A DNA stretch of 64,000 nucleotides from Gordionus sp. m RMFG-2023 (taxonomy: Eukaryota; Nematomorpha; Gordioida; Chordodea; Parachordodidae). Made by a program: the position numbers and the translations under genes. The stretch lies in contig NC_088775.1 in NCBI RefSeq assembly GCF_954871325.1, forward strand, positions 8,285,561 to 8,349,560, read 5' to 3'. The notes beneath the pieces were generated by a model. It worked only from the letters and a program-made list of their open reading frames with translations. It had not been told where the DNA came from and did not search any database. The stretch's first letter is position 1. Each line of letters starts with the position of its first letter. Shown here one piece after another: positions 27,160 through 37,960 of this stretch.

Positions 27160-28250
27160 TACACATAAGATCCCTAGTTAGTGGGTCCTCTTACTGAAAT
27201 TTATTTAGACAGAATATTAAATTACTTTTCGACCAGTACATTATCGGACTCTATTAAAATTAATACTTTGCTTAATAATTTATCAGACGAAGTTTTTGAC
27301 GACATTAAGGCAATTTGTTCTGATACCGATATTTTAGATCTTAAAATTGTGATTAAAAAGTTAACCTATCTTTTACCAGCGCTAAATTTAAATACTTTAA
27401 TTAATAAATTTAATCTTCTTCAACAAAACTCATCAGAGAGTTTTATGCTGTGGTACATTAGAGTATCGAAACTTCATAAGAAATGTAATTTTTTGGACGA
27501 TAGTAGATTAAAAGAGAAATTACGGACATCTACTTTAAACGATAAAATTAAATACAAATTCTCCAAAAATTTGGACCTTACATTGAATCAGATGGTGGAA
27601 TTAGGGGTGAAACTGGACTCTAGTAATATTAAGTCTGAGGATAATGATATAAGTTATGTAAATAATGATAAAAAATCCGATAAAGATAAAAATTTTTGCA
27701 GTAGAAATGATAATAATTTTCGAAATAATTTTAGAAATAATTATGATAATAGATATAGAAATGGGAATTACAATAATAATTTTAGATACAATTATGGTAA
27801 TAATAATTCGCGATACCACGATAATTATAACAATTATAACTATAACAATTATCGCTATAATAATAATAATCAATCGAATTTTGGTAGAAATAATACATGG
27901 TATGATTATAATCAAAGAAAACAAATCCAATACGGTGACGGAAATCGTAACAATTACCAATCTTATTACAACAACTCAGATAATTATAGAGGTAATGATA
28001 AGTATCAGAGAAAGCAAATACAATATAACAACAACTCAAATAATTATAGAGGTAATGATAATATTCAGAGAAAGCAAATACAATATAATAACAACTCAAA
28101 TAATTATAGAAGTGGCGACGAAAATAATAAAAAGCAAATACAATACAATAACGATTACAACATGAATATTGAAGAAATTATTGAAGAGAAAGTTGATTCT
28201 ACAAAGAACAAAGATGATAATGATTTTAATGTCAACCTGGTGACGTGATT
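27160..28250 (+). other. gag-like region of the gypsy element
   Basis: The N-terminal ~120 residues are helical and capsid-like (LLNNLSDEVFDDIKAI, then SSESFMLWYIRVSKLHKKCN), in keeping with the retrotransposon gag family fold. The C-terminal half is dominated by Asn, Tyr and Arg and has three or more near-exact tandem repeats of a unit containing NNYRGND and QRKQIQYNNNS. No CCHC zinc knuckle is seen. The basic Asn-rich repeats may replace the usual nucleocapsid. It is followed directly by the protease region. Confidence 0.75.
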
Positions 28251-31185
28251 AATGACAAAGATAACGGATGTTGTTACTTGTATGCAAGTGGACACTGGAT
28301 CCAAATACACTATCATACCTCATGGTCTGGCTAAAAAACTTGGTATTAGAGATCTTAAGAAATCCGAGCTACAACTCACTGCTTATGACGGGAATTTAAT
28401 CAAAATCATAGGAACTACTCAAGTTAAAGTGACTTATGATGGTATGTCCAAATATTTACAAGCGGTAGTGGTTGAATCAAGTAAAAATGCTTTGTTGGGA
28501 CGTATGTGGATCAATGCTTTCAAAAATATTTTAAATAAATTTATAGCAAATATTGACACTAATTACGAAGATGAAATAAAAAAATTGATTAAAGAGTGTG
28601 AATCGAAATTGACTAATGGGCCAATTAACAAAGCAAGTGTCAAGTTACATTTAAAAAATGATGCCCAACCTAAATTATACCGCCTAGACGTATACCTTAT
28701 TCAAAAATTGATCTTGTTAGTAAAGAACTCAAGAAATGGATACATGATAAAATAATTGAGCCGGTGAATGATGTCCGATGGGCAAGTCCTGTTACCGCTG
28801 TCTATAAAGAAGATGGGAGCATTAGGCTTTGCGCTGATTTTAAGGATACTGTAAACCCAGCTCTAGAAGACTTTAGATACCCTCTACCACGAATTAATGA
28901 TCTAATTGCTAAACTTTCGGAAGGAAAGAAATTTACGAAGATTGACTTTAAAAATGCTTTCTTACAGATTCCAATTGATAAAAGTTGCAGAAATATTTTA
29001 ACCATATCTACGCATAAGGGATATTACCAATTTACTAGACTTCCTTTTGGGCTTAAGACCTCATCTGCAATTTTTCAACAGATTATGGATCAAATCTTCG
29101 GGGACATGGATGACGTTATATTTTATATTGATGATTTACTTATAACTGGAAAAAATGATGAAGCCCACCTAAACAACATAAAAAAAGTGTTTGATAGAAT
29201 ATCATCGTTTGGGCTAATACCTAACTTTAATAAAAGTGTGTTCTTTAAAAACAAAGTGAGGTTCCTGGGTCATGATATTGACGCTAAGGGGATTCATGCT
29301 AATCACGACAAAATTGAAGCAATAATTAATATGCGAGAACCAAAATCAGCTGCTGAATTATCAACATTTCTGGGAATGGCTGGCTACTATAGAAAATTTT
29401 TGAACAATTTTGCGGAAATTGCCGATCCTCTTTATAAGATTGTCAATAAAGAAAAATGGGCTTGGAATCTAGAACACTCTTAAAGTTTTAATGATCTAAA
29501 GAAGTTAATTAGTCTTCCACCTGCTTTGACATATTTTAACCCTGAATTACCTATAGGGATAGCCTCTGACGCATCAAAATGTGGTTTAGGAGCTGTTCTA
29601 TTTCATATTGAAAAAGATGGTAAAGAAAAGCCTATAGCTTTCGCGTCGAGAACTTTATTAAAATCTGAAATGAATTATACCAATATTGAGCGTGAGGCTC
29701 TCGCTATAATGTTCGCCATAAAGAGATTTCAGGAATATTTAATCGGCACAAAATTTACAATTATTACTGACCATAAGCCTCTAGTTCACATCTTCACCAA
29801 GGGTCTTAAGGATAATAGCACCATGTCGTTAAGACTCCAGAAGTGGAATATTACATTAGGAGGATATGATTTTTATATAAAGTATAAAGCCGGTAAATAT
29901 AATGTTGTTCCTGATTGCCTTTCAAGATTACCACAAGAATGTCGTGATGAAACTATTGAAAATGTAACCATTAAAAATGAATATGAGGACTTACCTATTA
30001 ACTTTGATCAAATCCGTGATGAAACTTTGAAAGATACGGAATTAAAACAAGTCATAAATGATATTAATAACAACAGACCTATAATGAATAATATTTATAA
30101 AAACATTGAATTGGAATTAAGTATAATTAAAGATTGTCTTTACAAAAGCAATAAAATTATAATTCCGTCTTCTATGAGAAAAACTATACTACAGTCATTA
30201 CATGAAGGTCACTTGGGAGCAGGAAAAATCAAATCCTTAGCCAAAGATTACATGTGGTGGCCTGGCATAAATAATGATATTGTTATGGAAGTGAAAAGTT
30301 GTGATGATTGTAATATATATCACGATAATCCTATAAAGATACAAAAACCATGGGTTTCGGCAACTAAACCGTTTGAAAGGATACATATAGATTATGCGGG
30401 TCCGTTTTTCACAAAAAATTGGTTGATAATAGTCGATGCCTACAGCAAATTTCCAATCATTATTCCTGTTAAAAATATTACGACTAATGTTACTTTAAAA
30501 GAAATCTTTAAAACTATTTCGCTATAAGGAATACCTGAAACTATAGTTACTGATAACGGCACTAACTTTACGAGTAACGATTTTGAAAAATTTTGCAACA
30601 ATTTTGGTATTAAACATGTGCTTACATCTGCTTATCACCAGCAATCCAATGGCCAGGTTGAACGCATGGTTAGAACGTTCAAAACACACATGAAAAGGAA
30701 TAATAAAATAGACCCAGATATCGCACTTAGCAAATTTTTACTTAATTACAGAAATACGCGTAATGATACTACAGGAGTTACACCATCACAGAGAATGTTT
30801 AATCGAGATATTAGAATTAAATGGGACTTATTAAAACCGATGGAGGAAAAGAAGAATAAAATAAACGTTACTTTACCACAAAATAGAACTTTTAACGTAG
30901 GAGATTTTGTTTGGTATAAAATACAAGGTGATGATAAATGGTGCAAAGGTATAATCACACATAAGGAAAGTGATATGTTGTTCCAAATTAAGACTGAGAA
31001 AGGTATTTTGAGGAGACATTTAGATCAAATAAGAATTAGAAACTGTTTTAACACAATTATTAACTATGACTCTAAGGATTCTTTTAAGGAGGGAAGTATG
31101 GACAAAAATATAAAAATTACTGATAATAACGATATAACACCTATCTCTAGACCTGTGCGAATAAAAAAAAACCTGTTTATTTAAA
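28250..31185 (+). other. pol region of the gypsy element (fossil)
   Basis: Protease: QVDTGSKYTIIPHGL and a later ALLGRMW. Reverse transcriptase: WASPVTAVYKEDGSIRLCAD, then FTKIDFKNAFLQIP, RLPFGLKTS and FYIDDLLITGKNDE, the full set of palm motifs. RNase H: SDASKCGLGAVL, NIEREALAI, and TDHKPL. Integrase: a zinc finger with H-x-x-H in the LHEGHLGAGK segment and a paired Cys motif (SCDDCNIY), then core pieces IDYAGPFF, TDNGTNFTS and SAYHQQSNGQVERM. The C-terminal segment (GDFVWYKI) resembles the integrase tail. Motifs are well preserved although the region is broken, consistent with a young copy. Confidence 0.9.
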
Positions 31186-31596
31186 AGACTATGTAACTTA
31201 AAATATAAAATAAATGTTAAATTGCATAAACTAAATTAAATATTAAAACGCTTATATTAAAACGCTAAAAATATAACAATCTTATTGATTTATCATTCTT
31301 CATTTATTCTTATGACGAACTATTATTTCTTATTCGCAACTTATTTATTATAATAACAATTTTGGAAAAATGATAATAACAATTGAGTACTATCAAACAA
31401 GCTATGATTAATGGAGACAATTTACGATAGCTTGCGATTTAAACAAACCAACGTGCAAAATCGATTTATACAAACCAACGATTGGACAAGCCAACGTTAT
31501 GATGATTTGTGATACAACTTGATTACCAAAATTATAAACCACTTGAACAACAAACTCTCTATGACTTCTCCGATGAAATTATCAGAAGAGGGAGAA

Positions 31597-31871
31597 TGTT
31601 GCGTTATTCCTTTATCTTATTTTTTGTTTTGTGCATTTGAACTTTTATTATTTTTGTTATAATCTAATTTTATTTTATAAACGGCGTAACCTTACTTTTT
31701 TAATATTATTTTACTTTTTTGTATTTCGTTTTATATTCTAATTTATATTTTAGAAAAGGTATTTATACCTTAAGAAAAGAAAAAAGAAGTTAGTTAATAA
31801 TATATTTTTTATTTAATAAAGTTAATAAAACTTATTTATTATTCACCGGCACATATTCATGTTATTCTACA
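31597..31871 (+). repeat. 3' LTR of the gypsy element
   Basis: Same 275 bp as 26379-26653 with no difference noticed by eye, preceded by a purine tract and followed by the GATTC duplication at 31872-31876. Confidence 0.95.
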
Positions 31872-31876
31872 GATTC

Positions 31877-32226
31877 ACAAAAATGTATATTGACTTTATT
31901 TATTGTTAATAGTAAATTATATATTCTAAGGTATGATGATATCTATTGCCATCTTTTCAGTAATGTTATATAACATTTTTTTAAATTTTGGTCACTCCAA
32001 GTAATTATAGTTGTTTATTTTTGATATATAAATTAAAAATAAGATGGCAATGAATTAGGAAATTTAGAATGATTGAGAAAATAATAAATATAAAGAAATA
32101 CATTTTATATTATATTGTATGTCTTATTTTAAAGGTTAGTTGGAAACATTAAAGTCCTTACCTTGTGATAACTTATTCTATAAAATTGACACACAACAAT
32201 CTCCCTAGCAAGCTTCAAATTTACAA
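31877..32226. repeat. Direct duplication inside the TIR element, unit 2
   Basis: Continuation of the second copy of the ~360-bp unit, whose first bases (26367-26378) lie left of the LTR element. Compared with unit 1 it has several small indels and substitutions, so the duplication is older than the LTR insertion. Confidence 0.85.
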
Positions 32227-33689
32227 CAATTGCTCATTTTTTATATAAATTTTTTTATTAAATTTATGTTGAAATTTATAAATTATATCTTTTGATAATA
32301 TTTTTTTAATAAATGAGCTCCCATAATCTTCTTTAATTCACCTAAATTAATATAATTTTAAAAACTTATGAACCATTTGGAAAATATTTATACCAATTTC
32401 TAAAAGACTTCTTGAGATTTTCTTATGGTTCTTCGGGGTTTCTAGAATTACTTCAAACTAATCAAATTATGTATTTTGGCAAAATTTTTGCCATTAAAAT
32501 ATTCATTATGAATTTTAACATTTTATTAAATCTTATAAGGTGGCTATTTTTTTTATTTAAAAAAATGATATTCATGTTATATACTAAATTTTTAATATAG
32601 ACATTTTTGAGTTGATGATTTAAAAAAAAAGATTAATTCAGATTTTAAAAAAAATTTCAAATTTTTTTTTAGAATTTGGGAAAAATTGTACAAGCAATAC
32701 AAATTAATCTAAAGTAAACATAATAATTGGTGTGATTATGATGTTGTAATAAAATGTATATAAAAATGGTATGATTAAAAAAGATATCTTTATTCTATTT
32801 ATTTATTTATAATATGCTTAAAATAGGATAAATAAAAAGAAATATGCATAAAAACTAGACAAATACAATCAACTAAAATACTTTTAGTAAAATTATCAAC
32901 ATTTGTGATTAATCTTCAAAATCAATAACATTAACAATGGGATCCAGAATAGTTAATATAAATTTTTTTATATTTCCATCATCATATTTAAATAGTGGAT
33001 ACATTTGCTAGCAAAATGAAGCTCCATAGTTAGCATACACCATAATCGGGGTAGAAATGTGGCAACACTTTGCATCATTGCACATTCAGCATTCTTATTT
33101 ACCTTTTCTATTATATACTGTTGCACATCATCTTCACATGTATTTTGACCCTAAGCATAATCTAATATATTTTTTTTGCAGCATCAGCAAGACCATATGT
33201 GATCTAATTGTTATATATTCAAATTTGTACTGTTATTTCATTTTTGCTTTTTGACTTACAATTCAAATTTATATATTATTACTTTTGTTTTTCGTTTTGA
33301 TTATATGTATTCTAATTTATATTTTTAGATAATATATATATAGTATGAACATTTTTAAAATAATTATTAATAATAAATAAAATATATTTTTTTGTTTTCG
33401 TTTTTTCTCTACACATAAAATCTCTTCACTAATCAAACCATAGGAGTCTTGTTTTCCTGTAATCTCTACTTATAGATCTAATTATTTTTTAAAAAAAATT
33501 AAATGTTACTATCTAAGAAAAAATCAATCATGCTTTAAAAAAAAATAATGTTCTGAATTAATAAAGGATATATTCATTAAAATTTAAGGTAAAGAAAGAA
33601 ACAAAATCATATCCTATTAATATTAGTATAAAAAAATACAACTATAATTTATAAAATATTAACCTATATAATCAGGCAAATTTTTTTAT

Positions 33690-33895
33690 GATTTTTAAAT
33701 TACCAGTAAAAATAATTCCCATCTGGTTCAATTGTTTCCATCTTTGATGGAACAGTTAGCACCCTTCCTATATTTAGGGGGACTGTCTTTTTACTGACAC
33801 TAAATTTTAAAAGCATATTTTCTCTAAATATTGGTAGTTGGATTATAAAAATGTTTAAATGTATGTTGAATGATTTTAATGAATGTGTCATCTAT
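33690..33895 (-). pseudogene. OTU-like peptidase fragment in the TIR element
   Basis: The - strand reading contains NIGRVLTVPSKMETIEPDGN followed by aromatic residues. The usual start of OTU cysteine proteases is an aspartate-glycine-asparagine-cysteine box (DGNCLFRA). Here the catalytic Cys position is Tyr (DGNYFYW) and the frame ends soon after, so if the assignment is right it is a dead fragment. It lies upstream, in - strand sense, of the possible Mutator-like transposase remnant, which would suit an accessory peptidase carried by the element. The short match makes this tentative. Confidence 0.3.
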
Positions 33896-34274
33896 GGCTT
33901 TAAATATTTTAAAAAAGTAAATTAATCATGATTTTTAAGAATTACAATTAACTGTAAATAATTACAATTTTTTAACTTTGAGTCTGAGTGTACAAAGTCT
34001 ACCTCTACTAGGTCACTTGAAAATCCTTCAAATAGTGTAAAGAAGATTTTTTTATCATCTAATTAAAAAGGTTTATAAATTTGTCTATATCAATAATATA
34101 CCTTTGGTAAGAACTAAGAACTATTGCGAACATCATCAAAAAATATTGGGCATTTAATTTCGTTTATTTAACTTCGTAACTTTTTATAAAATGGGAAAAT
34201 AAATAAGATAAAATATAACTTTTATTTCTTGCTAATACGCCATTTGGCGTAAGTCTATCATCTCCCCAATTCTA

Positions 34275-35600
34275 GACGATTTGTAAGATGGGAATCCATA
34301 TGCAATTCTAACAGATGCATCTAATGAGGGAAATATTAAAACATTTCCCTCGATCCTTCGCTATTTCAACAAGAATAAGTACATTTCAATATAACTGTTA
34401 AAAATTTTTCCTCTGATAGTGAAAAATCCAACAATGTAGCTAGCCACATAATGGTAAATATAGGTGATTCAGGGTTATCAATGATTTGCATGTTAGATCT
34501 CTGCGCTGATAATACCTTTGTAAATTTGGGCAAAAACCAAAGTTACCGAATTGAGGTAGCACAATAATGAATTATCACCAATTGGCTGTATATGCCATAT
34601 ACTACATAATTCTTGCAAGAAGGCAGAATGTACTATCTGTGGATATCGAAATAATTGTAATGAAATGTTTTAACGAATTTAGTTCATCAACTAAAAGAGT
34701 TAATGAATTAAAAGAGTTGGTGAAGTGGTCTGACTTGGAATGGTATAAGTTGTTGCGATATATACCTATCAGGTGGTTGTCATTAATACCTGCCATCGAT
34801 AGAATTTTAAAATTTTACAAACACTTAAAAAATACTTCTTAAATAGAGATTTTAAAAGCTGTCCTAAAATTTTGAAAATTTTTTATTTAGGATTCGTTTT
34901 ACATGTAGGAAATCTACTTCATGGAGTTAATATTCAGTTGCAATCAGAATATTCTTTATTAAAAAAGATTCACAAAATCATGCTACAGCTCTGTTCATCT
35001 CTACAGTTAAAATTGATAATAAATTTTATGGTGCTCTTGCTAAATATATTATATTAAAATGTTCAAATAATACTTAATTAATACATTTTTAAATGAAGCA
35101 GATATTTTTATTAAGACAATTTTAGAATATTTACAATCAAAATTTGATTCTAATAACTCTATTTACAATTGTATAAATATTATGACCTTGGAACAGAAAC
35201 CATCAATTGATGGTTTTTATAATTTAATAAATATATTAAAAATATCGAAAGACATTGATATCTTTTTTTGAGGAGATTGTAATTCTGTCTATTTTTTATG
35301 ATTCGCCAAAATACTTAGTTAGATGGTCTAAAAGCAGATGAGAAATGGATAGAATTTTTTCGTAATAACGATAAATCCCATGCTTGGAAAAAATATGCTA
35401 GTATGTCTTCTCCTAACCTCATTCTAATACCTCATCCGAGCGCATTTTTAGCCTGATGAGGACTGCCTGGAAAAAGGAGAGAAATCGGATTGCTTTAACA
35501 ACATTATATGCCGAGCTAATGGTTAAACAAATATATATGTCATGCCAAGGAATTTTATAAATATCTCAATAACAACCGTAAACATTTAGTTCTATTATTT
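34275..35600 (+). pseudogene. hAT transposase, main part (+ arm)
   Basis: This resumes the transposase after the nested element. Landmarks in family order: ILTDASNEGNIKTFPS (first catalytic Asp region, about 34312-34360), LCADNTFVNLG (second Asp region, about 34500-34540), a clean stretch at 34567-34842 containing VDIEIIVMKCFNEFSS and IRWLSLIPAIDRILKFYKHL, then HVGNLLHGVNIQLQSE, LKADEKWIEFF (about 35330), and a C-terminal dimerisation-like end (LMVKQIYMSCQEFYKYL, about 35515-35570). It resembles the ZNF862/KIAA1586-like hAT transposases. Several frameshifts and stops make it inactive. Confidence 0.85.
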
Positions 35601-36450
35601 AAATTTCAAATAAAATATAATTAAGTTTTAGCAATGGCGCCATAAAATTTATTATCAATTTTTAACTGTAAAGATGAACAGATCTGAAGCATAATTTTAT
35701 GAATCTTTGTTAAGATTCTTCTGATTGCAACTACACATTAACAGCATGTAGTAGATTTCCTACATGTGAAATCATTCATAAATATATCTCTGCCATTCAT
35801 TATTGAAAAATTTTTTCAAAATGTTAGGACCACTTTTATAAGCTTTATTTAAGAAATATTTTTTAAAGGTTTATAAAATTTTAAAATTCTATCTTTGGCC
35901 TGTATTAGGAACATATCGCAACCAACATTGTGCTGACTCAATTCTGAAATACACTGTTTTACCAAATTCACTGAGGCATTACCAGATCAGAAAGCTGACA
36001 TGAAATTTATTGATAATCTCGAATCTACTATATTTACCATTATATGGTTAGCTATGTTTTTGGATTTTTCCCTATTTTAGGGGGAAAAATTTAATAGTTG
36101 TATTGAAACGACCTTAATTTTGTTGAAATAGCGGAGGATGAAGGATTAAATGCATTTGTTAGAATTGCATATGTATGCCCATCTTTCAAAACGTCAAGAA
36201 TTGACCTCCTGGATTTAGGTCCTAAAATATTGATAGCCTTGCTCATTTTTGTTCTACAAGTATAGTTTTCATTTATATTAGAGTCGTTAAATATTATGGG
36301 AAAAAGAATGTACCAACATTGTGATGATAAGTATCTCTTTGAATGTTGTACTACAAGATAAGTGATTACAATTGCCGCAACTGTAGTTGCATCTGTATTA
36401 TTTCTTATTTTTATAGTACCTTATATGTATTTAAACGTGATTAGTGATAA
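35600..36450 (-). pseudogene. hAT transposase, inverted second copy (- arm)
   Basis: Reading the - strand from 36450 inwards gives NADATTVAAIVITYLVVQHS, then FNDSNINENYTC, TKMSKAINILGPKSRRSILD, LKDGHTYAILTNAFNPSSSA and, after decay, pieces matching the + arm as far as ICSSLQLKIDNKFYGAIAK. It covers about the first 60% of the gene and stops at the junction near 35600, where the + arm ends. The arms differ at many positions, so they derive from two related copies or from an old duplication. It has no insertion at the site corresponding to 25823/34268. Confidence 0.8.
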
Positions 36451-36888
36451 TTAAGCGCCTATCCCTATAATGTTATACACACACACGGTAGATTTCCAAT
36501 TGCGGTCGTTTTGCGGGACATTCGCATAAATTATATTTTTAATTGTAAAATTAAAATTGTTTTTTTTTATAAAATTTTATCTTGTTTACATTCTTGTATA
36601 TTTAAAAAAGATCGTTGTTTTTTTTTATAAATTAATATATTTTAATAAATCAAGATGTTATTTTATTTTGAAAAATAGTTACCGACTTTGTATTTATATA
36701 AACTAATTGTAAAAAAAATAATAGGTGGATAACTTAATCAACAAAATCCTGGCCGAAAGCCGTTGCGGTCTTTCGGCCCGCAAAAATTTTTTTTTAGCAA
36801 TTTTTATATTTCTACCACAATTTTCGTATTTCTCCCGCATAATACCAATTTTCTCCTGCAATTTGAAACTTTTGACCTGGCAACCCTG

Positions 36889-36896
36889 ATCACATG
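36889..36896. repeat. hAT target-site duplication, right (ATCACATG)
   Basis: Exact copy of 25218-25225. Removing the hAT and one octamer restores a continuous LINE reading sense (HHM followed by ALNIQRET). Confidence 0.93.
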
Positions 36897-36960
36897 GCCT
36901 TAAATATACAAAGGGAAACAGTACACAAAGTACAAATCACTATGGTACTATAAAACTATG
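36897..36960 (+). pseudogene. LINE relic, right part
   Basis: ALNIQRETVHKVQITMVL continues the frame that was broken off at 25225. After about 36960 no further LINE match is seen. Confidence 0.5.
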
Positions 36961-37960
36961 GAATTATATATCAACATGAAACAATTTATAAAACTAAATA
37001 ACTTTAAGATCTCTGTCAAAAATAATATTTCGTATTAAAGAGAGATACTTTAAATGAAAGACAAATATCCATATTTTCGCTCAATCAAAATACAAATAAC
37101 AATAATATATCATCAATTACATCTCTAATAGATTATACTAATTAAGAAAAGTTATTATAAAAATATGTAATTTAAGGGATATGATATTTTAAATTCTTTT
37201 TTGATAGGTATAAATAAATCCTTCAATATATTAAATATTCAAATACATTCAAAATTGATTTGGAATCATTTAAAACTCACACAAAGAAATCTTAAACTTT
37301 AAATATTCTACACCTCACCATTAGTAATTAAATTATACTATAGTTCTTGGGTATAAACTTTCTTTGCCTTGCTCTCAGAAGTTTATGCAAAATTTTTCCA
37401 ACTGTTTGTGCTAAAAGGACATGCAGCTTGCCCACAAACGTGTGGAGAGCTCTTCATTTTTATTTTTCAACCAAAATTTTGCTCCATGGAAATGAGGAAT
37501 ACCTAGTGTAGCTCTGATGAATCTTCAACGTCAAAGAGCAAAAGCGTTAATAAATCCCTTAATTACTTATAAACAACCGACAAAATTTTTGCAATAGAAA
37601 TCACATTCGGTATCTTAAATTGATTACATCTGATAAAATTTCACTAATCTCTGCTGTAGAGTAATTCAGAAGAAACAGTGAAAAATTAGGAATCTTGTTA
37701 ATATCTCTTAGAAAATTGTAAATTGATATTAATAGATGCTAGTATCTATTTAAATTAAATTTATAAAAAAATCTGCAAATAAGAATATTTCGTCTATTTT
37801 TTTAAAAACAATTTAAATAGATATTTTTGCTTCCCTATCCCTAGCATCTATTAATATTTCAAATTTATTTAAAAAATTTTATAGGTGATATAAGCGAGAT
37901 TCCCAATTTTTCGCTATATCGTGCTCTTACAACATAATCGAATAATAAAATATAAGATTT
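36961..37960. other. Intergenic, unassigned open stretch on - strand
   Basis: Mostly A+T-rich. From about 37560 to 37310 the - strand has a GC-richer stretch with peptide-like readings in two frames (ATLGIPHFHGAKFWLKNKNE, and LHVLLAQTVGKILHKLLRAR). I do not recognise it. It could be a decayed gene or the tail of the LINE. Confidence 0.3.

Larger units (their letters stand above)
26379..31871 (+). mobile_element. Ty3/gypsy LTR retrotransposon, near-complete
   Basis: Structurally complete element of 5493 bp. The two 275-bp LTRs (TG...CA) read as identical by eye, and a 5-bp duplication GATTC flanks it. A likely primer-binding site follows the 5' LTR (starting TGGTGCC), and a purine tract AGAAGAGGGAGAA precedes the 3' LTR. 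Parts in order: a leader with a small ORF (about 26.8-27.1 kb), an Asn/Tyr-rich gag region (about 27.2-28.2), an aspartic protease with the DTG motif (about 28.25-28.55), reverse transcriptase with YIDD (about 28.75-29.4), RNase H (about 29.5-29.95), and integrase with an HHCC-like zinc finger plus DDE core (about 30.15-31.1). There is no envelope gene. The domain order and sequence suit the Mag / K02A2.6-type gypsy group. The coding part is broken in about three places, so this copy looks recent but dead. Confidence 0.95.
25824..34267 (-). mobile_element. DNA transposon with ~100-bp TIRs (Mutator-like?)
   Basis: The left end starts GGGGAGATGATAAACTTACG. The right end, read on the complement, starts GGGGAGATGATAGACTTACG. 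The match continues for roughly 100 bp (CCAAATGGCGTATTAGCAAG, then AAAAAGTTACGAAG). The flanks AATTTTA (25817-25823) and AATTCTA (34268-34274) look like a 7-bp target duplication with one change. Without the inner LTR element it is about 2.95 kb. On the - strand at 33230-32990, fragments such as LMLQKKYIRLCLGSKYM and KVLPHFYP recall the Mutator-like transposase region after the catalytic core. Long TIRs and a 7-9-bp duplication fit that superfamily, but the family call is an inference. Confidence 0.7.
25226..36888 (+). mobile_element. hAT fold-back transposon with nested insertions
   Basis: It begins CAGGGTTGCCATGTC and ends GACCTGGCAACCCTG, so the termini share an 11-bp inverted CAGGGTTGCCA, flanked by the 8-bp duplication ATCACATG. 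The + strand codes for a hAT transposase: N-terminal part 25610-25823, continuing after a nested element at 34275-35600. The right ~1.3 kb (about 35600-36888) is an inverted, diverged copy of the 5' end and first part of the same gene, not a normal 3' end. Subterminal repeats of the CCGCAATT / CTACCGC type lie at both ends. The element interrupts a LINE gene. The transposase is broken by several stops and frameshifts on both arms. Confidence 0.9.

Noticed and set aside
27601-28165. Ile/Tyr-rich open frames in other frames and on the - strand within the gag region
   Set aside because: They are shadows of the AAT/TAT-rich gag repeats; their composition (runs of Ile and Tyr) follows from reading the same codons out of phase.
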